64,000 nt of DNA from DASTBU01 sp035711845 (GCA_035711845.1 DASTBU010000187.1:1-64000); one strand, 5' to 3'. Shown: positions 17,952 to 27,696, counted from the stretch's first letter. The notes: generated from the sequence alone by a model not told the origin. Program-made: numbers and translations.

Positions 17952-19322
17952 TCATCGCGTGTTCGTCCACTGCCGCTCGAGCGCCTTCCAGCTCTCGCTC
18001 GCCATCTTCCGCGCCGCGACATCCCAGGCATGCCGGTGTTGCGAGGCGTCCAGTGCAACGACGCGAGGCGGCTCGACTCCAGGGGCCGTGACCCTCGAGA
18101 ACGTGAAGAGGTGATCGAGGCGTGGACCGTGACACGAGGCGCACCGCTGGCGCAGCGGCACGAGCAGGGGCGCAGCGCCAGGGCGGAGGAACGACGGCGT
18201 GGCGAACGAGAGATCGTTGCCGGCGGACGGGAGATACGCAGGCGCGTCCTGGTCCAGTGGCCGCAGGCCGCCCGTCTCCGGGGACCCCAGCAGCAACTGC
18301 CGGCTCAATTCGTATTGCAGGACTGCCGGTCGGTCTGATGCAGATCGGGCGTCGAAGCGTCGGAGCTGAACGTCGTACGTGATCGGCGACGGCACGACCG
18401 TGCCGTCGCTGGCGATGAGCAGGTTCTGGATCACGAGGGCGGCCGCCTCGAGCGCCGACGAATGGGCGCCCTGTCCATCCCGGAAGCGAGCGAGGAAGGC
18501 AGGCACGTCCGTCGGCTGCCACGACGGTTTGAAAAAGACGCGCGCTGCGCGACGGTCCTGCACGTCGCGTTCGTGCATCCGATTGTCGAACCAGCGGATC
18601 TCGATCCAGCCGCTCCGCGGATTGAATAGATCGGGCAGTCCTTGCGCGGAGCGGGCAGCGGCGAACGTGGCCGGCAGCGCACCGATCGCGGACCGCGTGA
18701 GGGCGAGGGCCCGGATCGCGGCCGCGAGCAGGTCGAGCATGCGCTCAGCCCGCTGCGGGCGGTGGCTCGCACGGTCCGACGACGGCCGTAACAGCCGGGA
18801 CAGGCTGGCGTGGAGGACATCGTAGGCCGCCCAGAGATCCGCCTGCATGAGCGCGCGAGCCAGGACCGACTGCTTGGACGCCGTCGAAGCGACCGCCTCG
18901 AGCGCGTCCCCGAGATCGGAATACTGCGGGTCGCGGAGAACCCAATCGGCGCCATCGGTCGAACCGCCGGGGACGCCCCCCAACCAGACCCATGCCGGGT
19001 AGAGCGGATCGATCGCCCGATCGCCGCTCTCGACTCGCGTCACCGTTCGACTGCTCAGGGCAGTCCGCTCGTCGCTTGCTGCGAAGACCGGGCCTGGGAC
19101 GATCGCGCCGAGGCGCGCCTCGACCGTTCGCGTGAACAGCAGGTGAAACACGCGATTCCAGGGGTGCGACGGGTCAGGGTCGTAGATGGGCTGTGGCTCG
19201 TGGCGCTGGAGCGAGTCGCGCAGCGGTTCGAAGGCGGGGTGACGCTGCTGAGTGTCCCCGGCTGGAGCGCAGGACAGCAGCAGCAGGATCCCTGCGAGAG
19301 TCGATGCGCGCGTCAGTCCCAC
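17952..19322 (-). CDS. Lipoprotein-like protein with one c-type heme site (CASCH)
   Basis: 456 residues. The N-terminus LAGILLLLSCAPAGD is a lipoprotein signal with a lipobox-like LLSC. A single CxxCH heme motif, RCASCHGPRLDHLF, is near residue 390. The rest is largely helical and not assignable; VVPSPITYDVQLRRFD and WIEIRWFDNRM are possible landmarks. The start overlaps the end of the ABC permease by 10 bases, so the three genes from 20993 to 17952 form one operon. A heme-binding lipoprotein transcribed with an ABC-2 exporter suggests a periplasmic redox partner, but the role is unknown. Confidence 0.7.
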   Translation of the reverse strand: MGLTRASTLAGILLLLSCAPAGDTQQRHPAFEPLRDSLQRHEPQPIYDPDPSHPWNRVFHLLFTRTVEARLGAIVPGPVFAASDERTALSSRTVTRVESGDRAIDPLYPAWVWLGGVPGGSTDGADWVLRDPQYSDLGDALEAVASTASKQSVLARALMQADLWAAYDVLHASLSRLLRPSSDRASHRPQRAERMLDLLAAAIRALALTRSAIGALPATFAAARSAQGLPDLFNPRSGWIEIRWFDNRMHERDVQDRRAARVFFKPSWQPTDVPAFLARFRDGQGAHSSALEAAALVIQNLLIASDGTVVPSPITYDVQLRRFDARSASDRPAVLQYELSRQLLLGSPETGGLRPLDQDAPAYLPSAGNDLSFATPSFLRPGAAPLLVPLRQRCASCHGPRLDHLFTFSRVTAPGVEPPRVVALDASQHRHAWDVAARKMASESWKALERQWTNTR

Positions 19323-20062
19323 CTGAACACCTTCGTCGAAACCGCCGTGAACGCCAGAAACATCACCATCAGGACCGCCACATCGCCCGCATGGGCGATC
19401 CAGCCGGCGCCGTGCCAGATGCCCCTCAACAGCGACACGGCGTAGGTCAGCGGCAGCATGCGAGCCACGGCTCGCAGTACTGGCGGCAGCGCCTCGACCG
19501 GCACGAATAGTCCGGAGATGCCAAGCATCGGGTAAAGGATGAAGGTGGCGATTGGCTGGGCGAAGCGCGCCGTGGGAACCAGGCTGGCGATGAGAAACCC
19601 CATCGAGAGGATGGCAAACGTGGTGAAGAGCAGCGCCAGCGTGAAGGACAGGAGCGGGACGTCCGCGTCCACGGGGTAGTAGCGACGCCCTGCCACAATC
19701 ATCAGTGCGAGCGTCAATGCCGTGAAGAGCAGCTTGACCAGTACGTGCGCGGTCAAGATCGTATAGGGCCGCAGCGGCGTGGCCCTGAGGCGTTTCAGGA
19801 TCCCTCCCTCGCGATAGATCGTCACGATCGTGACCAGGGACAGCACGGCGCTGAGGGCGATCAGCACGGACGCGAAGACGGGGAGATCGACGGAGACGAC
19901 CCGCGGAACGTCGGGCGAGCCGTTTCCTGTGGGCTGCCCGAACATCCGCCCGAACAGGACGAAGATCACCACGGGAACGGCCACGGTCCCGAACACTCCC
20001 AGCGGTTCGCGCACGAAGATCTTCAGCTCGAGCAAGGTCAGTCGCCAGAGTCCGCGCATCAT
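19313..20062 (-). CDS. ABC-2 type transporter permease
   Basis: 249 residues with six hydrophobic segments, starting VFGTVAVPVVIFVLFGRMF and ending VAVLMVMFLAFTAVS. The cytoplasmic linker REGGILKRLRATPLRPYTIL is the typical ABC-2 pattern between helices 2 and 3, and FILYPMLGISGLFVPVEALP is typical near helix 5. It pairs with the ATPase encoded 13 bases upstream to form an exporter, possibly for a drug or lipid. The substrate cannot be told from sequence. Its 3' end overlaps the heme-site lipoprotein gene. Confidence 0.88.
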   Translation of the reverse strand: MMRGLWRLTLLELKIFVREPLGVFGTVAVPVVIFVLFGRMFGQPTGNGSPDVPRVVSVDLPVFASVLIALSAVLSLVTIVTIYREGGILKRLRATPLRPYTILTAHVLVKLLFTALTLALMIVAGRRYYPVDADVPLLSFTLALLFTTFAILSMGFLIASLVPTARFAQPIATFILYPMLGISGLFVPVEALPPVLRAVARMLPLTYAVSLLRGIWHGAGWIAHAGDVAVLMVMFLAFTAVSTKVFRWD

Positions 20063-20075
20063 CGTGTGCCGCCGA

Positions 20076-20993
20076 TCAATCGCGGATCCGGTGGCCAGTC
20101 AGGCGGAGGAACACATCTTCCAGTGTTGGGACCTCCGTGCGAAAGTCGATGACCCGAATGCGATGCTCGGCGACACACTGGATGACTTCGGTCACCAGGT
20201 CGTTGCCTCGACCGTGAATCGTGATCCAGGAGTTCTGACCGCTGACAGAATCCACGTGGCGGAGCGCACGAAAGCGCTCCGGCGCGGCGATATCCTCCGT
20301 CTGGAGCATCACGCGTCGCTCCGGGCAGTGCCGTTGAACGAGCTCGGCCGGGGGCCCGATATCGATGATGCGCCCATGGTCGATGATGGCGACCCGGTCG
20401 CAGAGCCGCTCCGCCTCCTCCATCAGGTGCGTGGTCAGGACGACTGTCTTGCCGCGCCCGCGGATGTCGCGGACGAGATCCCAGATCGCCCGCCGTGCCT
20501 GGGGGTCCAGGCCGGTCGTCAGCTCGTCGAGGAACACCAGTTCGGGGTCGTTGATGAGCGCGAGCGCGATGAACAGCCGCTGTTTCTGGCCGCCCGACAG
20601 CGTCATGAACCACGCGCTTCGCTTGTCGCCGAGGCCGAGCTGGTCGATCAACCGATCGCCCTTCACCGGTTTCCGGTACAGGGACGCCCAGAGGTCGACG
20701 GCTTCGCGTACCTTGATCCGCTTCTGGAGCTGCGCCTCCTGCAGTTGCACTCCGATCCGCTCCTGCAAGGCATACACGTCGCGGACCGGATCGAGCCCCA
20801 GCACGGAGATGGCGCCTCGGTCAGGCGCCCGGAGGCCCTCGATACACTCCATCGAGGTGGTCTTGCCGGCGCCGTTCGGTCCGATCAGGCCGAAGATTTC
20901 CCCCGCCTGAACGTCGAACGACACCTCATCGACCGCCACCGTGGTGCCGTAGGTTTTTCGGATGCCGTCAACGTGAACGACAGCCTGTGACAT
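20076..20993 (-). CDS. ABC transporter ATP-binding protein
   Basis: 305 residues. Walker A is GPNGAGKTT, the signature is LSGGQKQR, Walker B is PELVFLDELTTGLD and the switch histidine is in VVLTTHLMEEAERL. An 80-residue C-terminal extension after the nucleotide-binding domain resembles the DrrA/NatA type that pairs with ABC-2 permeases. It energises export by the permease at 19313-20062. First gene of a three-gene operon that ends with the CxxCH protein. Confidence 0.92.
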   Translation of the reverse strand: MSQAVVHVDGIRKTYGTTVAVDEVSFDVQAGEIFGLIGPNGAGKTTSMECIEGLRAPDRGAISVLGLDPVRDVYALQERIGVQLQEAQLQKRIKVREAVDLWASLYRKPVKGDRLIDQLGLGDKRSAWFMTLSGGQKQRLFIALALINDPELVFLDELTTGLDPQARRAIWDLVRDIRGRGKTVVLTTHLMEEAERLCDRVAIIDHGRIIDIGPPAELVQRHCPERRVMLQTEDIAAPERFRALRHVDSVSGQNSWITIHGRGNDLVTEVIQCVAEHRIRVIDFRTEVPTLEDVFLRLTGHRIRD

Positions 20994-21107
20994 TTCGGTC
21001 CCCTCGGTCCGTGGTCCTCCCCCCGAGCCCCGAGTCGGTCCCTTCGGGCCCGTACGTGGCGCTACCTGTCGAACCGGCCTTGCGGGAATGCGTGACCGCG
21101 AGTCGCG

Positions 21108-21515
21108 CTACTTCCAGCCGCTCGGCGTGCGTGTGAACCGTGCGGGCAACGCAGGTTTCTTTTCGGGCTCCGGCTCGGGCTCTCCCGAGGCTGCCGCGAT
21201 TTCCCGCTCGAGGTCGTCGTCGTTGGGAAGTCCCGCCAGTTGATCCACGAACATCAGGGAATGTTGTGAGGGAATGTCGAACTTCCTGCCGCAGCTCGTG
21301 CAGGTGACCTGTTCGTCCACCCGGAGCAGATAGTCGCGCAGCTTCGCGAACTTCGCCCGGTCCGCATCGTCGGCCCCGGCCGGAGGCCGGTCCTTCTTCG
21401 TGCGACGCACCCACCGGATGCTGAAGTCTCCGGTGCGCCGGCACTTGGGGCATTGATAGCGCCCCTGGCGGGTTTCCGGTTTCTCGGTGAAGAAGGCGCG
21501 TTCGTCGAGGGCCAT
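21108..21515 (-). CDS. Small zinc-ribbon protein
   Basis: About 135 residues. Two CxxC pairs, CPKC in RYQCPKCRRTGDF and CTSC in VTCTSCGRKFD, can bind one zinc in a ribbon, with about 50 residues between them. The C-terminus is acidic and then proline-rich (GEPEPEPEKKPALPARF). ATG 21515 starts MALDERAFFTEKPE. The frame is open for 28 more codons upstream, but that part is repeat-rich and unlikely to be translated. Function unknown. Confidence 0.7.
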   Translation of the reverse strand: MALDERAFFTEKPETRQGRYQCPKCRRTGDFSIRWVRRTKKDRPPAGADDADRAKFAKLRDYLLRVDEQVTCTSCGRKFDIPSQHSLMFVDQLAGLPNDDDLEREIAAASGEPEPEPEKKPALPARFTRTPSGWK

Positions 21516-21583
21516 CCTTCTATAGTAGCAACGAATCGACCGATGGCGCGGCCGAGCGACCGGGCGCGTGCGACAGCCCATGG

Positions 21584-21613
21584 CCCGATCACCCATCACC
21601 CGATCACCCGATC
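21584..21613. repeat. Short CCGATCACC tandem-like repeat
   Basis: Three to four imprecise copies of cccgatcac lie upstream of the zinc-ribbon gene. A similar GATCAC-rich array is at 30603-30669. It has no coding sense in any frame. Confidence 0.45.
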
Positions 21614-21632
21614 TAATACGGATCTGTTTTAT

Positions 21633-21661
21633 TTGACAGATGCCGCAGACGGCGGTAAAGT
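21633..21661 (+). promoter_or_regulatory. Sigma-70-type promoter
   Basis: TTGACA at 21633-21638 and TAAAGT at 21656-21661 are separated by exactly 17 bases in a locally AT-rich patch that stands out from the surrounding GC-rich DNA. It points to the gene at 21741, about 75 bases downstream. The -35 is perfect and the -10 matches at 4 of 6 positions. Confidence 0.55.
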
Positions 21662-21740
21662 GCAGTTAGTTTTAATTAATTAAGACTTATCGCCGGGCGT
21701 CGGACGGCGGTAGATCACCTCCAGGAAGGGAGCACGAACC

Positions 21741-22700
21741 GTGCGAAAGACGATGCTCGTCGTGACGGTGACGGCATTCGGCCTCGCGGCTTCCCTGGAT
21801 GCGCAGTTGAACCTGCCGTCGCCCGCGGCATTCGCTCCCACGCCCGCCCTGGATGTGCCCGGGTCGCGACTCCCCGTTGAAAAGGAACGCCGCTACGTCA
21901 TGTCCGGGGCCGTCCGCCCGCTGCTCTTCTGGATCGGGCGCGACGACATCGGTATCGGCCGCATCGTATGGCGACGCAGCGATGATGGCGCGCGGGGATA
22001 CGAGTTGCTGGTGGGAACCGTTCCCGCGCGCGCCCCGCGCGGGATCAATCGCTGGGGTTTCGTTTCGGAGGAGGCATCTGGCGCCGGCGGATCGGTGCTC
22101 GCGCTGATGACAGGCTCCCACGAAACGTCGTATGAGGAAGAGGCGGAAGCAGCGGCAGACGGTGCGTCCGGCGGCGAGTTCCGCACGATATGGTCGAGGA
22201 TGTCGGGCGGGGCGACCGCCTGGCACCTCTCGCAGGTGCGGACGCGGGAGGCGCTCACGGTGCACCAGGTTGCCGAAGCGCTGGGCTATCTGGAATCGCG
22301 GGGTCGCCGTGCGACGAGCAGGCGCAGGGCTGTCGCACCGGACGTCCGATCCGGATTCCTCGTCGCCGTTGCCGATCTTCTCGACGCCACCGTTGCTGCC
22401 TCGCCCGTTGGCCCATCGCGTGCCCCGCAAAAGGCCGTGCAATACATCTTCGGCGAGCAGACCTACGAGCTGCTCGTGCGCGACGTCGATCCGGTTGTGG
22501 TCATCTGGTCGGGCAGCAAGACGCCGGCCGTGAAGGTGTCATTTCAGACACGCGGGCTCTCGACGGGCAACCGCTCGCGGTTCGAGCTGACTGCCGGCAC
22601 GGCCGGGGACACGGCCGGCGTTCCGATGACGATCGAATGGCAGCCCCGATGGTGGCTCAAGGTCAGGCTCCGCCTCGAGGATCCGCACCGGGTCCTGTGA
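21741..22700 (+). CDS. Hypothetical secreted protein
   Basis: 319 residues. A signal peptide (MLVVTVTAFGLAASLDAQL) precedes a body with no recognised domain. LFWIGRDDIGIGRIVWRR and GYELLVGTVPARAPRGINRW suggest a beta-rich fold, and the C-terminus is QPRWWLKVRLRLEDP. The start could be GTG 21741 (AAGGGA about 9 bases before it) or ATG 21753. A good sigma-70-like promoter lies upstream. Its last 38 bases overlap the end of the convergent NDH-2 gene. Confidence 0.7.
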   Translation: MRKTMLVVTVTAFGLAASLDAQLNLPSPAAFAPTPALDVPGSRLPVEKERRYVMSGAVRPLLFWIGRDDIGIGRIVWRRSDDGARGYELLVGTVPARAPRGINRWGFVSEEASGAGGSVLALMTGSHETSYEEEAEAAADGASGGEFRTIWSRMSGGATAWHLSQVRTREALTVHQVAEALGYLESRGRRATSRRRAVAPDVRSGFLVAVADLLDATVAASPVGPSRAPQKAVQYIFGEQTYELLVRDVDPVVVIWSGSKTPAVKVSFQTRGLSTGNRSRFELTAGTAGDTAGVPMTIEWQPRWWLKVRLRLEDPHRVL

Positions 22701-24015
22701 GCGCGGGATCGTCCGCCCTGACATCGCCGGTACGCGGAGTGCGGACGTCAATGCGCGCGTCGCCGGTGATGAGACGCGCGTCGCGGGCATTCAGCAGCCA
22801 ATTCCAGAACCAGGCGAACAGCACCTGCATCCGATTGCGGAAGCCGATGAGGAACGCGATGTGGATGCCGCCCCACGCCAGCCACGCTAGAAACCCGTCA
22901 AATCTGAACCTGCCGATCTCGGCGACGGCCCTCGCTTTGCCGATCACCGCCATCGATCCTTTGTCGTGATACACGAACGGCCGGCGGGAGCGCGTCGATT
23001 GTCCCCGCGCCTCGCTCGCAATCGCCTCTCCCGCAAAGCGCCCCATCTGTATGCCGCCCTGCGCGACGCCAGGAACCGGCGTGCCCGTGTCTGCTGACGT
23101 GGCCGCGGCCAGGTCGCCGGCGACGAAAACCTCGGGATGGCCGGGAACCGTGAGGTCGGGGCCGACGATCACCCGTCCGGCCCGATCGAGTGGCACGCCG
23201 AGCGACCGGCCGACCGGGCTCGCCTTTACGCCCGCCGCCCAGAAGACGTTTCGAACCGGGATGAACTCGCCGCCGAGGTAGACTCCCTGCAGAGTGACGT
23301 TGGTGACCATCGACTTCAGCCGCACCTCCACGCCCATCTGCTCGAGGTGTCGCTGCGCGCGTGCACTCGAGTCGGGTGCGAAGGTCGGCAGCAGGCGCTC
23401 GCCGCCCTCGAAAAGGATGACACGCGTGGTCCGCGTGTCGATGTGCCGGTAGTCGGCAGGAATGGTCTGCCCGGCGATCTCCTTGATCGCGCCGGCGAGC
23501 TCCACGCCCGTTGGTCCCGCGCCGACGATCCCGAAGGTGAGCACGGCTCGCCGCGCCTCGTCGCTGCCTTCGTGCTCGGCGGACTCGAATGCGAGCAGGA
23601 TGCGACGCCGCAGCTCGGTGGCGTCTTCGATGGTCTTCAGGCCGGGTGCCATCGACGCCCAGTCATCGTGCCCGAAATATGCGTGGGTCGCGCCAGCAGC
23701 CAGGACGAGATAGTCATACCTCATCTGTCCGCCGGACGTCAGCAGGCGCCGGTTCGCGAGATCGACGGCTGTTACCTCGGCGAGAACGACATCACAGTTC
23801 TTCTGGTCGCGGAGCACGCCGCGGATCGGCGCGCTGATGTCGGCGGGAGACAGCGAGGCGGTGGCCACTTGGTACAGCAGCGGCTGAAAAACGTGATGGT
23901 TACGGCGATCCACCACGGTTACCTCGACGGGCGCGTCGGCCAGCGCCTTGGCCGCAGCCAGGCCGGCGAACCCGCCGCCGACGATGAAGACACGCGGTAG
24001 TGGCCTCGAAGTCAT
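22663..24015 (-). CDS. ndh: Type II NADH:quinone oxidoreductase (NDH-2)
   Basis: 450 residues. The FAD-binding Rossmann motif is VFIVGGGFAGLAAAKAL near the N-terminus and the NADH-binding one is FGIVGAGPTGVELAGAI. FVAGDLAAAT is the conserved FAD-contact motif near the C-terminal part. The tail WLAWGGIHIAFLIGFRNRM is the amphipathic/hydrophobic membrane-binding region typical of NDH-2. It passes electrons from NADH to quinone without pumping protons. ATG 24015 is preferred over 24048. It diverges from the Ca2+ ATPase. Confidence 0.92.
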   Translation of the reverse strand: MTSRPLPRVFIVGGGFAGLAAAKALADAPVEVTVVDRRNHHVFQPLLYQVATASLSPADISAPIRGVLRDQKNCDVVLAEVTAVDLANRRLLTSGGQMRYDYLVLAAGATHAYFGHDDWASMAPGLKTIEDATELRRRILLAFESAEHEGSDEARRAVLTFGIVGAGPTGVELAGAIKEIAGQTIPADYRHIDTRTTRVILFEGGERLLPTFAPDSSARAQRHLEQMGVEVRLKSMVTNVTLQGVYLGGEFIPVRNVFWAAGVKASPVGRSLGVPLDRAGRVIVGPDLTVPGHPEVFVAGDLAAATSADTGTPVPGVAQGGIQMGRFAGEAIASEARGQSTRSRRPFVYHDKGSMAVIGKARAVAEIGRFRFDGFLAWLAWGGIHIAFLIGFRNRMQVLFAWFWNWLLNARDARLITGDARIDVRTPRTGDVRADDPALTGPGADPRGGA

Positions 24016-24135
24016 GGGGCTGATTGCAGTACCACCCCTATAGTACATATTTGCCTATTTCGTTCTCGTTCGATCGACTGTGCGACGCGTTGCCGCCCCG
24101 CACGCCGTTCCCACCTGCAGTAACATCGCGACAAG

Positions 24136-26961
24136 GTGCCCACTCTGGATCGAACCGACGTGACTCCAGCGGCGGAGGAGGGATCGGGCGCCCACCGCCC
24201 GCATGCGCAGACCGTCGAGGCCGTCCTGACGGCGCTCGGCAGCGATGCGCAGCGTGGCCTGACCGACGACGAGGCGCGTGCCCGGCTGGCCCGATACGGG
24301 CGCAACGAGCTGGCAGCGGAGGCGCGGGTGCCGGCATGGCGCCGCTTGGCCGCCCAGTTCCAGGACGTCCTCGTGCTCCTGCTGCTGGTCGCCATGGCGA
24401 TCTCGGCGGGCCTGTGGGCCTACGAGCGCACCGCGTCCCTCCCGTATGAGGCGATCGCGATCCTCGCGGTCGTCCTGCTCAATGCGACCATGGGGTACGT
24501 GCAGGAGTCGCGTGCTGAGGCAGCGGTGGCGGCGCTGCGCGCGATGTCCGCCTCAGAGGCCACCGTGATCCGCGGTGGGGAACGGCGGAGCATCCCCGCC
24601 GCTGATCTCGTTCCGGGCGACATCACCCTCCTCGAGGAAGGGGATACGATTCCGGCCGATGCGCGGGTGATCGAATCGACCGCGCTCCAGACCGCCGAGG
24701 CCGCGCTGACGGGCGAGAGCCTGCCCGTCAGCAAGGAGACCGCGCCTGTCGAGGGGGACGTCGCGCTCGGCGATCGGCGGAACATGGTCTTCACGAGCAC
24801 CGCGGCAACCTACGGCCACGGCAGGGCCGTCGTCACGGCCACCGGGAACCAGACCGAGATGGGCCGAATCGCGGGGCTCCTGAGGGAGACCCGCGACGAG
24901 GCGACACCCCTGCAGCGCGAGCTCGATCGCACCGGCAAGCGCCTGGGACTGGTGGTCATCGTCATCGCCGTGGTGATGGTCGCGACGATCCTCCTCGTCC
25001 AGGATGTGCACGGCCTGCCGGCCATCTTCGACGTCCTCATTCTCGGCGTGGCCCTGGCAGTCGCGGCGGTCCCCGAAGGGCTGCCGGCGGTCGTGACCGC
25101 CGTGCTGTCGCTGGGCGTCCAGCGGATGGCGCGTCGCAACGCCATCGTGCGCCACCTCTCCGCCGTCGAGGCGCTGGGGTCGGCGAGCGTGATTGCTTCC
25201 GACAAGACGGGCACGCTGACGAAGAACGAGATGACGGTGCGTGTTGTCGTCACCGCCAGTGGGCGTGTCACGATCGAGGGATCGGGGTACGCCCCGCAGG
25301 GCGAGGTGCGGCAGGAAGACGCGCGACCCGTCGAGGGTGCGCTCCGCCACGAGCTCGAGCGCGCCTTGGCCGCTGCCGATCGGGCCAACAACGCGACCGT
25401 GGAGGAGCGGGACGGGCGGTGGCTGGTTCAAGGCGACCCCACGGAAGGTGCGCTGCTGGTGGCGGCCCGGAAAGCCGGACTTCAGTCCGAGCTGCTCGAC
25501 GCCCGGCTGCCGCGAGTGGGTGAGGTGCCGTTCTCCTCCGAGCGGAAGCTGATGAGCACGATTCACAGGGACACCGAGCAGCCGCCGCGGGGGATCGTGT
25601 TCACGAAGGGGGCGCCGGATGTGCTCCTGCCACGCTGCACCTTCGAGGTGGTGGGCGACGGCCGCCGGCCGCTGACGCCCGAACGGCGCGCGAAGATCCT
25701 TCAGATCAACGAGGCACTGGCGGGCGAGGCGCTGCGGACGCTCGGCGTCGCCCTCCGCTTGCTGCCGGCCGGCGCCGACGCCGCGCCCTCCGACGACAGC
25801 GTCGAACACGACCTCGTGTTCGCGGGGCTCATCGGCATGATCGATCCGCCCCGTGCGGAGGCGAAGGATGCCGTCGCCAGGGCACGAGGGGCGGGGATTC
25901 GCCCGCTGATGATCACCGGCGACCACCCGCGTACGGCCGCTGTCATCGCCGCGGAGTTGGGGATCGCCCCCGACGGCCGCGCCATTACCGGCGCCGAGCT
26001 CGAGCGGCTGTCCGACGACGAGCGGGAGCGCACCGTGTCGGCCGTGTCGGTCTACGCACGCGTGAACCCCGAACACAAGCTGCGGATCGTGGACGCACTC
26101 CGGCGCAGGGGAGCTGTGGTGGCGATGACCGGCGACGGCGTGAACGACGCGCCAGCCCTGAAGAAGGCCGACATCGGCGTGGCGATGGGCATCACGGGGA
26201 CCGACGTCTCGAAGGAAGCCGCGGACATCGTGCTCGCCGACGACAACTTCGCCACCATCGTGGCCGCCGTCGAGGAGGGTCGCGCCATCTTCGCGAACAT
26301 CCGCCGGTTTCTCCGCTACCTGCTCTCGTCGAACATCGGCGAGGTGCTGACCATGTTCTTCGGCGTGCTGCTGGCCGATGCGATTGGACTCCATGCGGCC
26401 GACGGCGAGCTGGTGCTGCCGCTGCTCGCAACGCAGATCCTGTGGATCAACATGGTGACGGACGGTCCGCCCGCGCTCGCACTCGGCGTGGAGCCGGCGG
26501 AGGAGGATCTCATGCTCCGTCCCCCGCGCTCGCTCCACGAAGGAGTGATCACTCCCTCGATCTGGCGTGGCATCGTCCTGGTCGGCATCGTGATGGCTGC
26601 GGGCACGCTCTTCGTGCTCGATGCCTCGCTCCCTGGCGGTTACATCGAGGGCTCCGGGGACCTGCCCTATGCGCAGACGATGGCCTTCACCACGCTCATG
26701 CTCTTCCAGATCTTCAATGTCTACAATGCGCGTTCGGACGCGCGCAGCGCGTTCGCCCACCTCTTCACCAACACGTGGCTGTGGGTCGCGGTGGGTGCGT
26801 CGCTGGCATTACAGGTGGCGGTCGTCCATATCCCGTTTCTCCAGCGGGCGTTCGGCACCGTACCCCTGACGGGCCCCGACTGGGTTCGGTGCATCCTTGT
26901 CGCGAGCTCCGTGCTCTGGCTGTGGGAGTTCAGCAAGCTCATCGCGCGCGTGCGGCGGTAG
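24136..26961 (+). CDS. P2A-type cation ATPase (SERCA-like Ca2+ pump)
   Basis: 941 residues. The phosphorylation motif DKTGTLTKNE has Asp at 356; the actuator motif is LTGESLPVSK and the hinge is MTGDGVNDAPALKKADIGVA. Membrane helix 4 has AVAAVPEGLPAVVTAVLSLG and helix 6 has LWINMVTDGPPALALG, matching the Ca2+ ligand pattern of SERCA (PEGL and N/D residues). This is stronger evidence for Ca2+ than for K+/Na+. It exports Ca2+ from the cytoplasm by ATP hydrolysis. The GTG start has a weak ribosome-binding site. Full length with ten predicted helices. Confidence 0.9.
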   Translation: MPTLDRTDVTPAAEEGSGAHRPHAQTVEAVLTALGSDAQRGLTDDEARARLARYGRNELAAEARVPAWRRLAAQFQDVLVLLLLVAMAISAGLWAYERTASLPYEAIAILAVVLLNATMGYVQESRAEAAVAALRAMSASEATVIRGGERRSIPAADLVPGDITLLEEGDTIPADARVIESTALQTAEAALTGESLPVSKETAPVEGDVALGDRRNMVFTSTAATYGHGRAVVTATGNQTEMGRIAGLLRETRDEATPLQRELDRTGKRLGLVVIVIAVVMVATILLVQDVHGLPAIFDVLILGVALAVAAVPEGLPAVVTAVLSLGVQRMARRNAIVRHLSAVEALGSASVIASDKTGTLTKNEMTVRVVVTASGRVTIEGSGYAPQGEVRQEDARPVEGALRHELERALAAADRANNATVEERDGRWLVQGDPTEGALLVAARKAGLQSELLDARLPRVGEVPFSSERKLMSTIHRDTEQPPRGIVFTKGAPDVLLPRCTFEVVGDGRRPLTPERRAKILQINEALAGEALRTLGVALRLLPAGADAAPSDDSVEHDLVFAGLIGMIDPPRAEAKDAVARARGAGIRPLMITGDHPRTAAVIAAELGIAPDGRAITGAELERLSDDERERTVSAVSVYARVNPEHKLRIVDALRRRGAVVAMTGDGVNDAPALKKADIGVAMGITGTDVSKEAADIVLADDNFATIVAAVEEGRAIFANIRRFLRYLLSSNIGEVLTMFFGVLLADAIGLHAADGELVLPLLATQILWINMVTDGPPALALGVEPAEEDLMLRPPRSLHEGVITPSIWRGIVLVGIVMAAGTLFVLDASLPGGYIEGSGDLPYAQTMAFTTLMLFQIFNVYNARSDARSAFAHLFTNTWLWVAVGASLALQVAVVHIPFLQRAFGTVPLTGPDWVRCILVASSVLWLWEFSKLIARVRR

Positions 26962-27054
26962 AGGCGTGTTGGTAGTGAACGAGCGGCTCTGGCTCGGCGT
27001 TCTCTGGCGCTGGCGCGCGCTGTATCTGGTTCAGCGCGCGGCGGGTGTCGGACC

Positions 27055-27696
27055 TCACCTCGATGCTGTCTGATCGCACGCGGGTACAGCCGGCCAGTCC
27101 AATCGCCATGCGTCGGGCGAGGCCAGGGTCTGGTACTCGATTCTGACGGGCATCGCGCCCAGGCGGTCGTGGAGGCGGGCGTCGGCGAGAACGGGCCACC
27201 AGTCGTACAGGAAGATCTCCAGCGGCCTCCACATTGCCACCCAACCACCAATCAGCAGGCTCTCGCGCAGGACATCCGCGAACCCGCGTCCCTGAAAATA
27301 GCTCGCGAGCGCATCACCGACCACAATGGACGCGGTGAGAAAGGCCAGACCGATCATCAGGCTGGTCCGGCCGCGGCGAAACAGATCGCGCAGGCTCCGG
27401 CGAGTCGCGGCAGCGCGTTGCCGGAAGAACTGGTGGACCGCCTCTTTGAGGGCCATCGCTTCGTCCGGCGGCCCAGCCGCCCGATCCAGGTACACGACCA
27501 GGCCGAGCGGCGCATCGGCGGGAAGATCCTTGCTCCAATCGACGATGAACTCTTCGGCGCGGGGATCGAGATCGCGCTCGCGGAACGGCGAAGGGTCGAT
27601 CGCGTTGAAGAGTTGCTTCAGTTCGGCGACGCGCACCTCGATGATGCGATGACCCCGGGGGATCTCATCCCCGGCTGACTTGAGCTCGGTCGGCAC
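27055..27696 (-). CDS. Hypothetical membrane protein
   Basis: 213 residues from GTG 27696, which is preceded by GAGGAGAG at good spacing. The soluble N-terminal part (GHRIIEVRVAELKQLFNAID, EEFIVDWSKDLPADAPLGLV) is followed by a basic linker (RRSLRDLFRRGR) and two hydrophobic helices (SLMIGLAFLTASIVVGDAL and ESLLIGGWVAMWRPLEIFL). The YDWWPV segment looks conserved. Function unknown. Confidence 0.7.
   Translation of the reverse strand: MPTELKSAGDEIPRGHRIIEVRVAELKQLFNAIDPSPFRERDLDPRAEEFIVDWSKDLPADAPLGLVVYLDRAAGPPDEAMALKEAVHQFFRQRAAATRRSLRDLFRRGRTSLMIGLAFLTASIVVGDALASYFQGRGFADVLRESLLIGGWVAMWRPLEIFLYDWWPVLADARLHDRLGAMPVRIEYQTLASPDAWRLDWPAVPACDQTASR

Noticed and set aside
24553..26760. A 735-codon minus-strand open frame over the Ca2+ ATPase
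   Set aside because: The plus-strand protein is a textbook P-type ATPase. The minus frame is a by-product of GC-rich third positions and lacks motifs.
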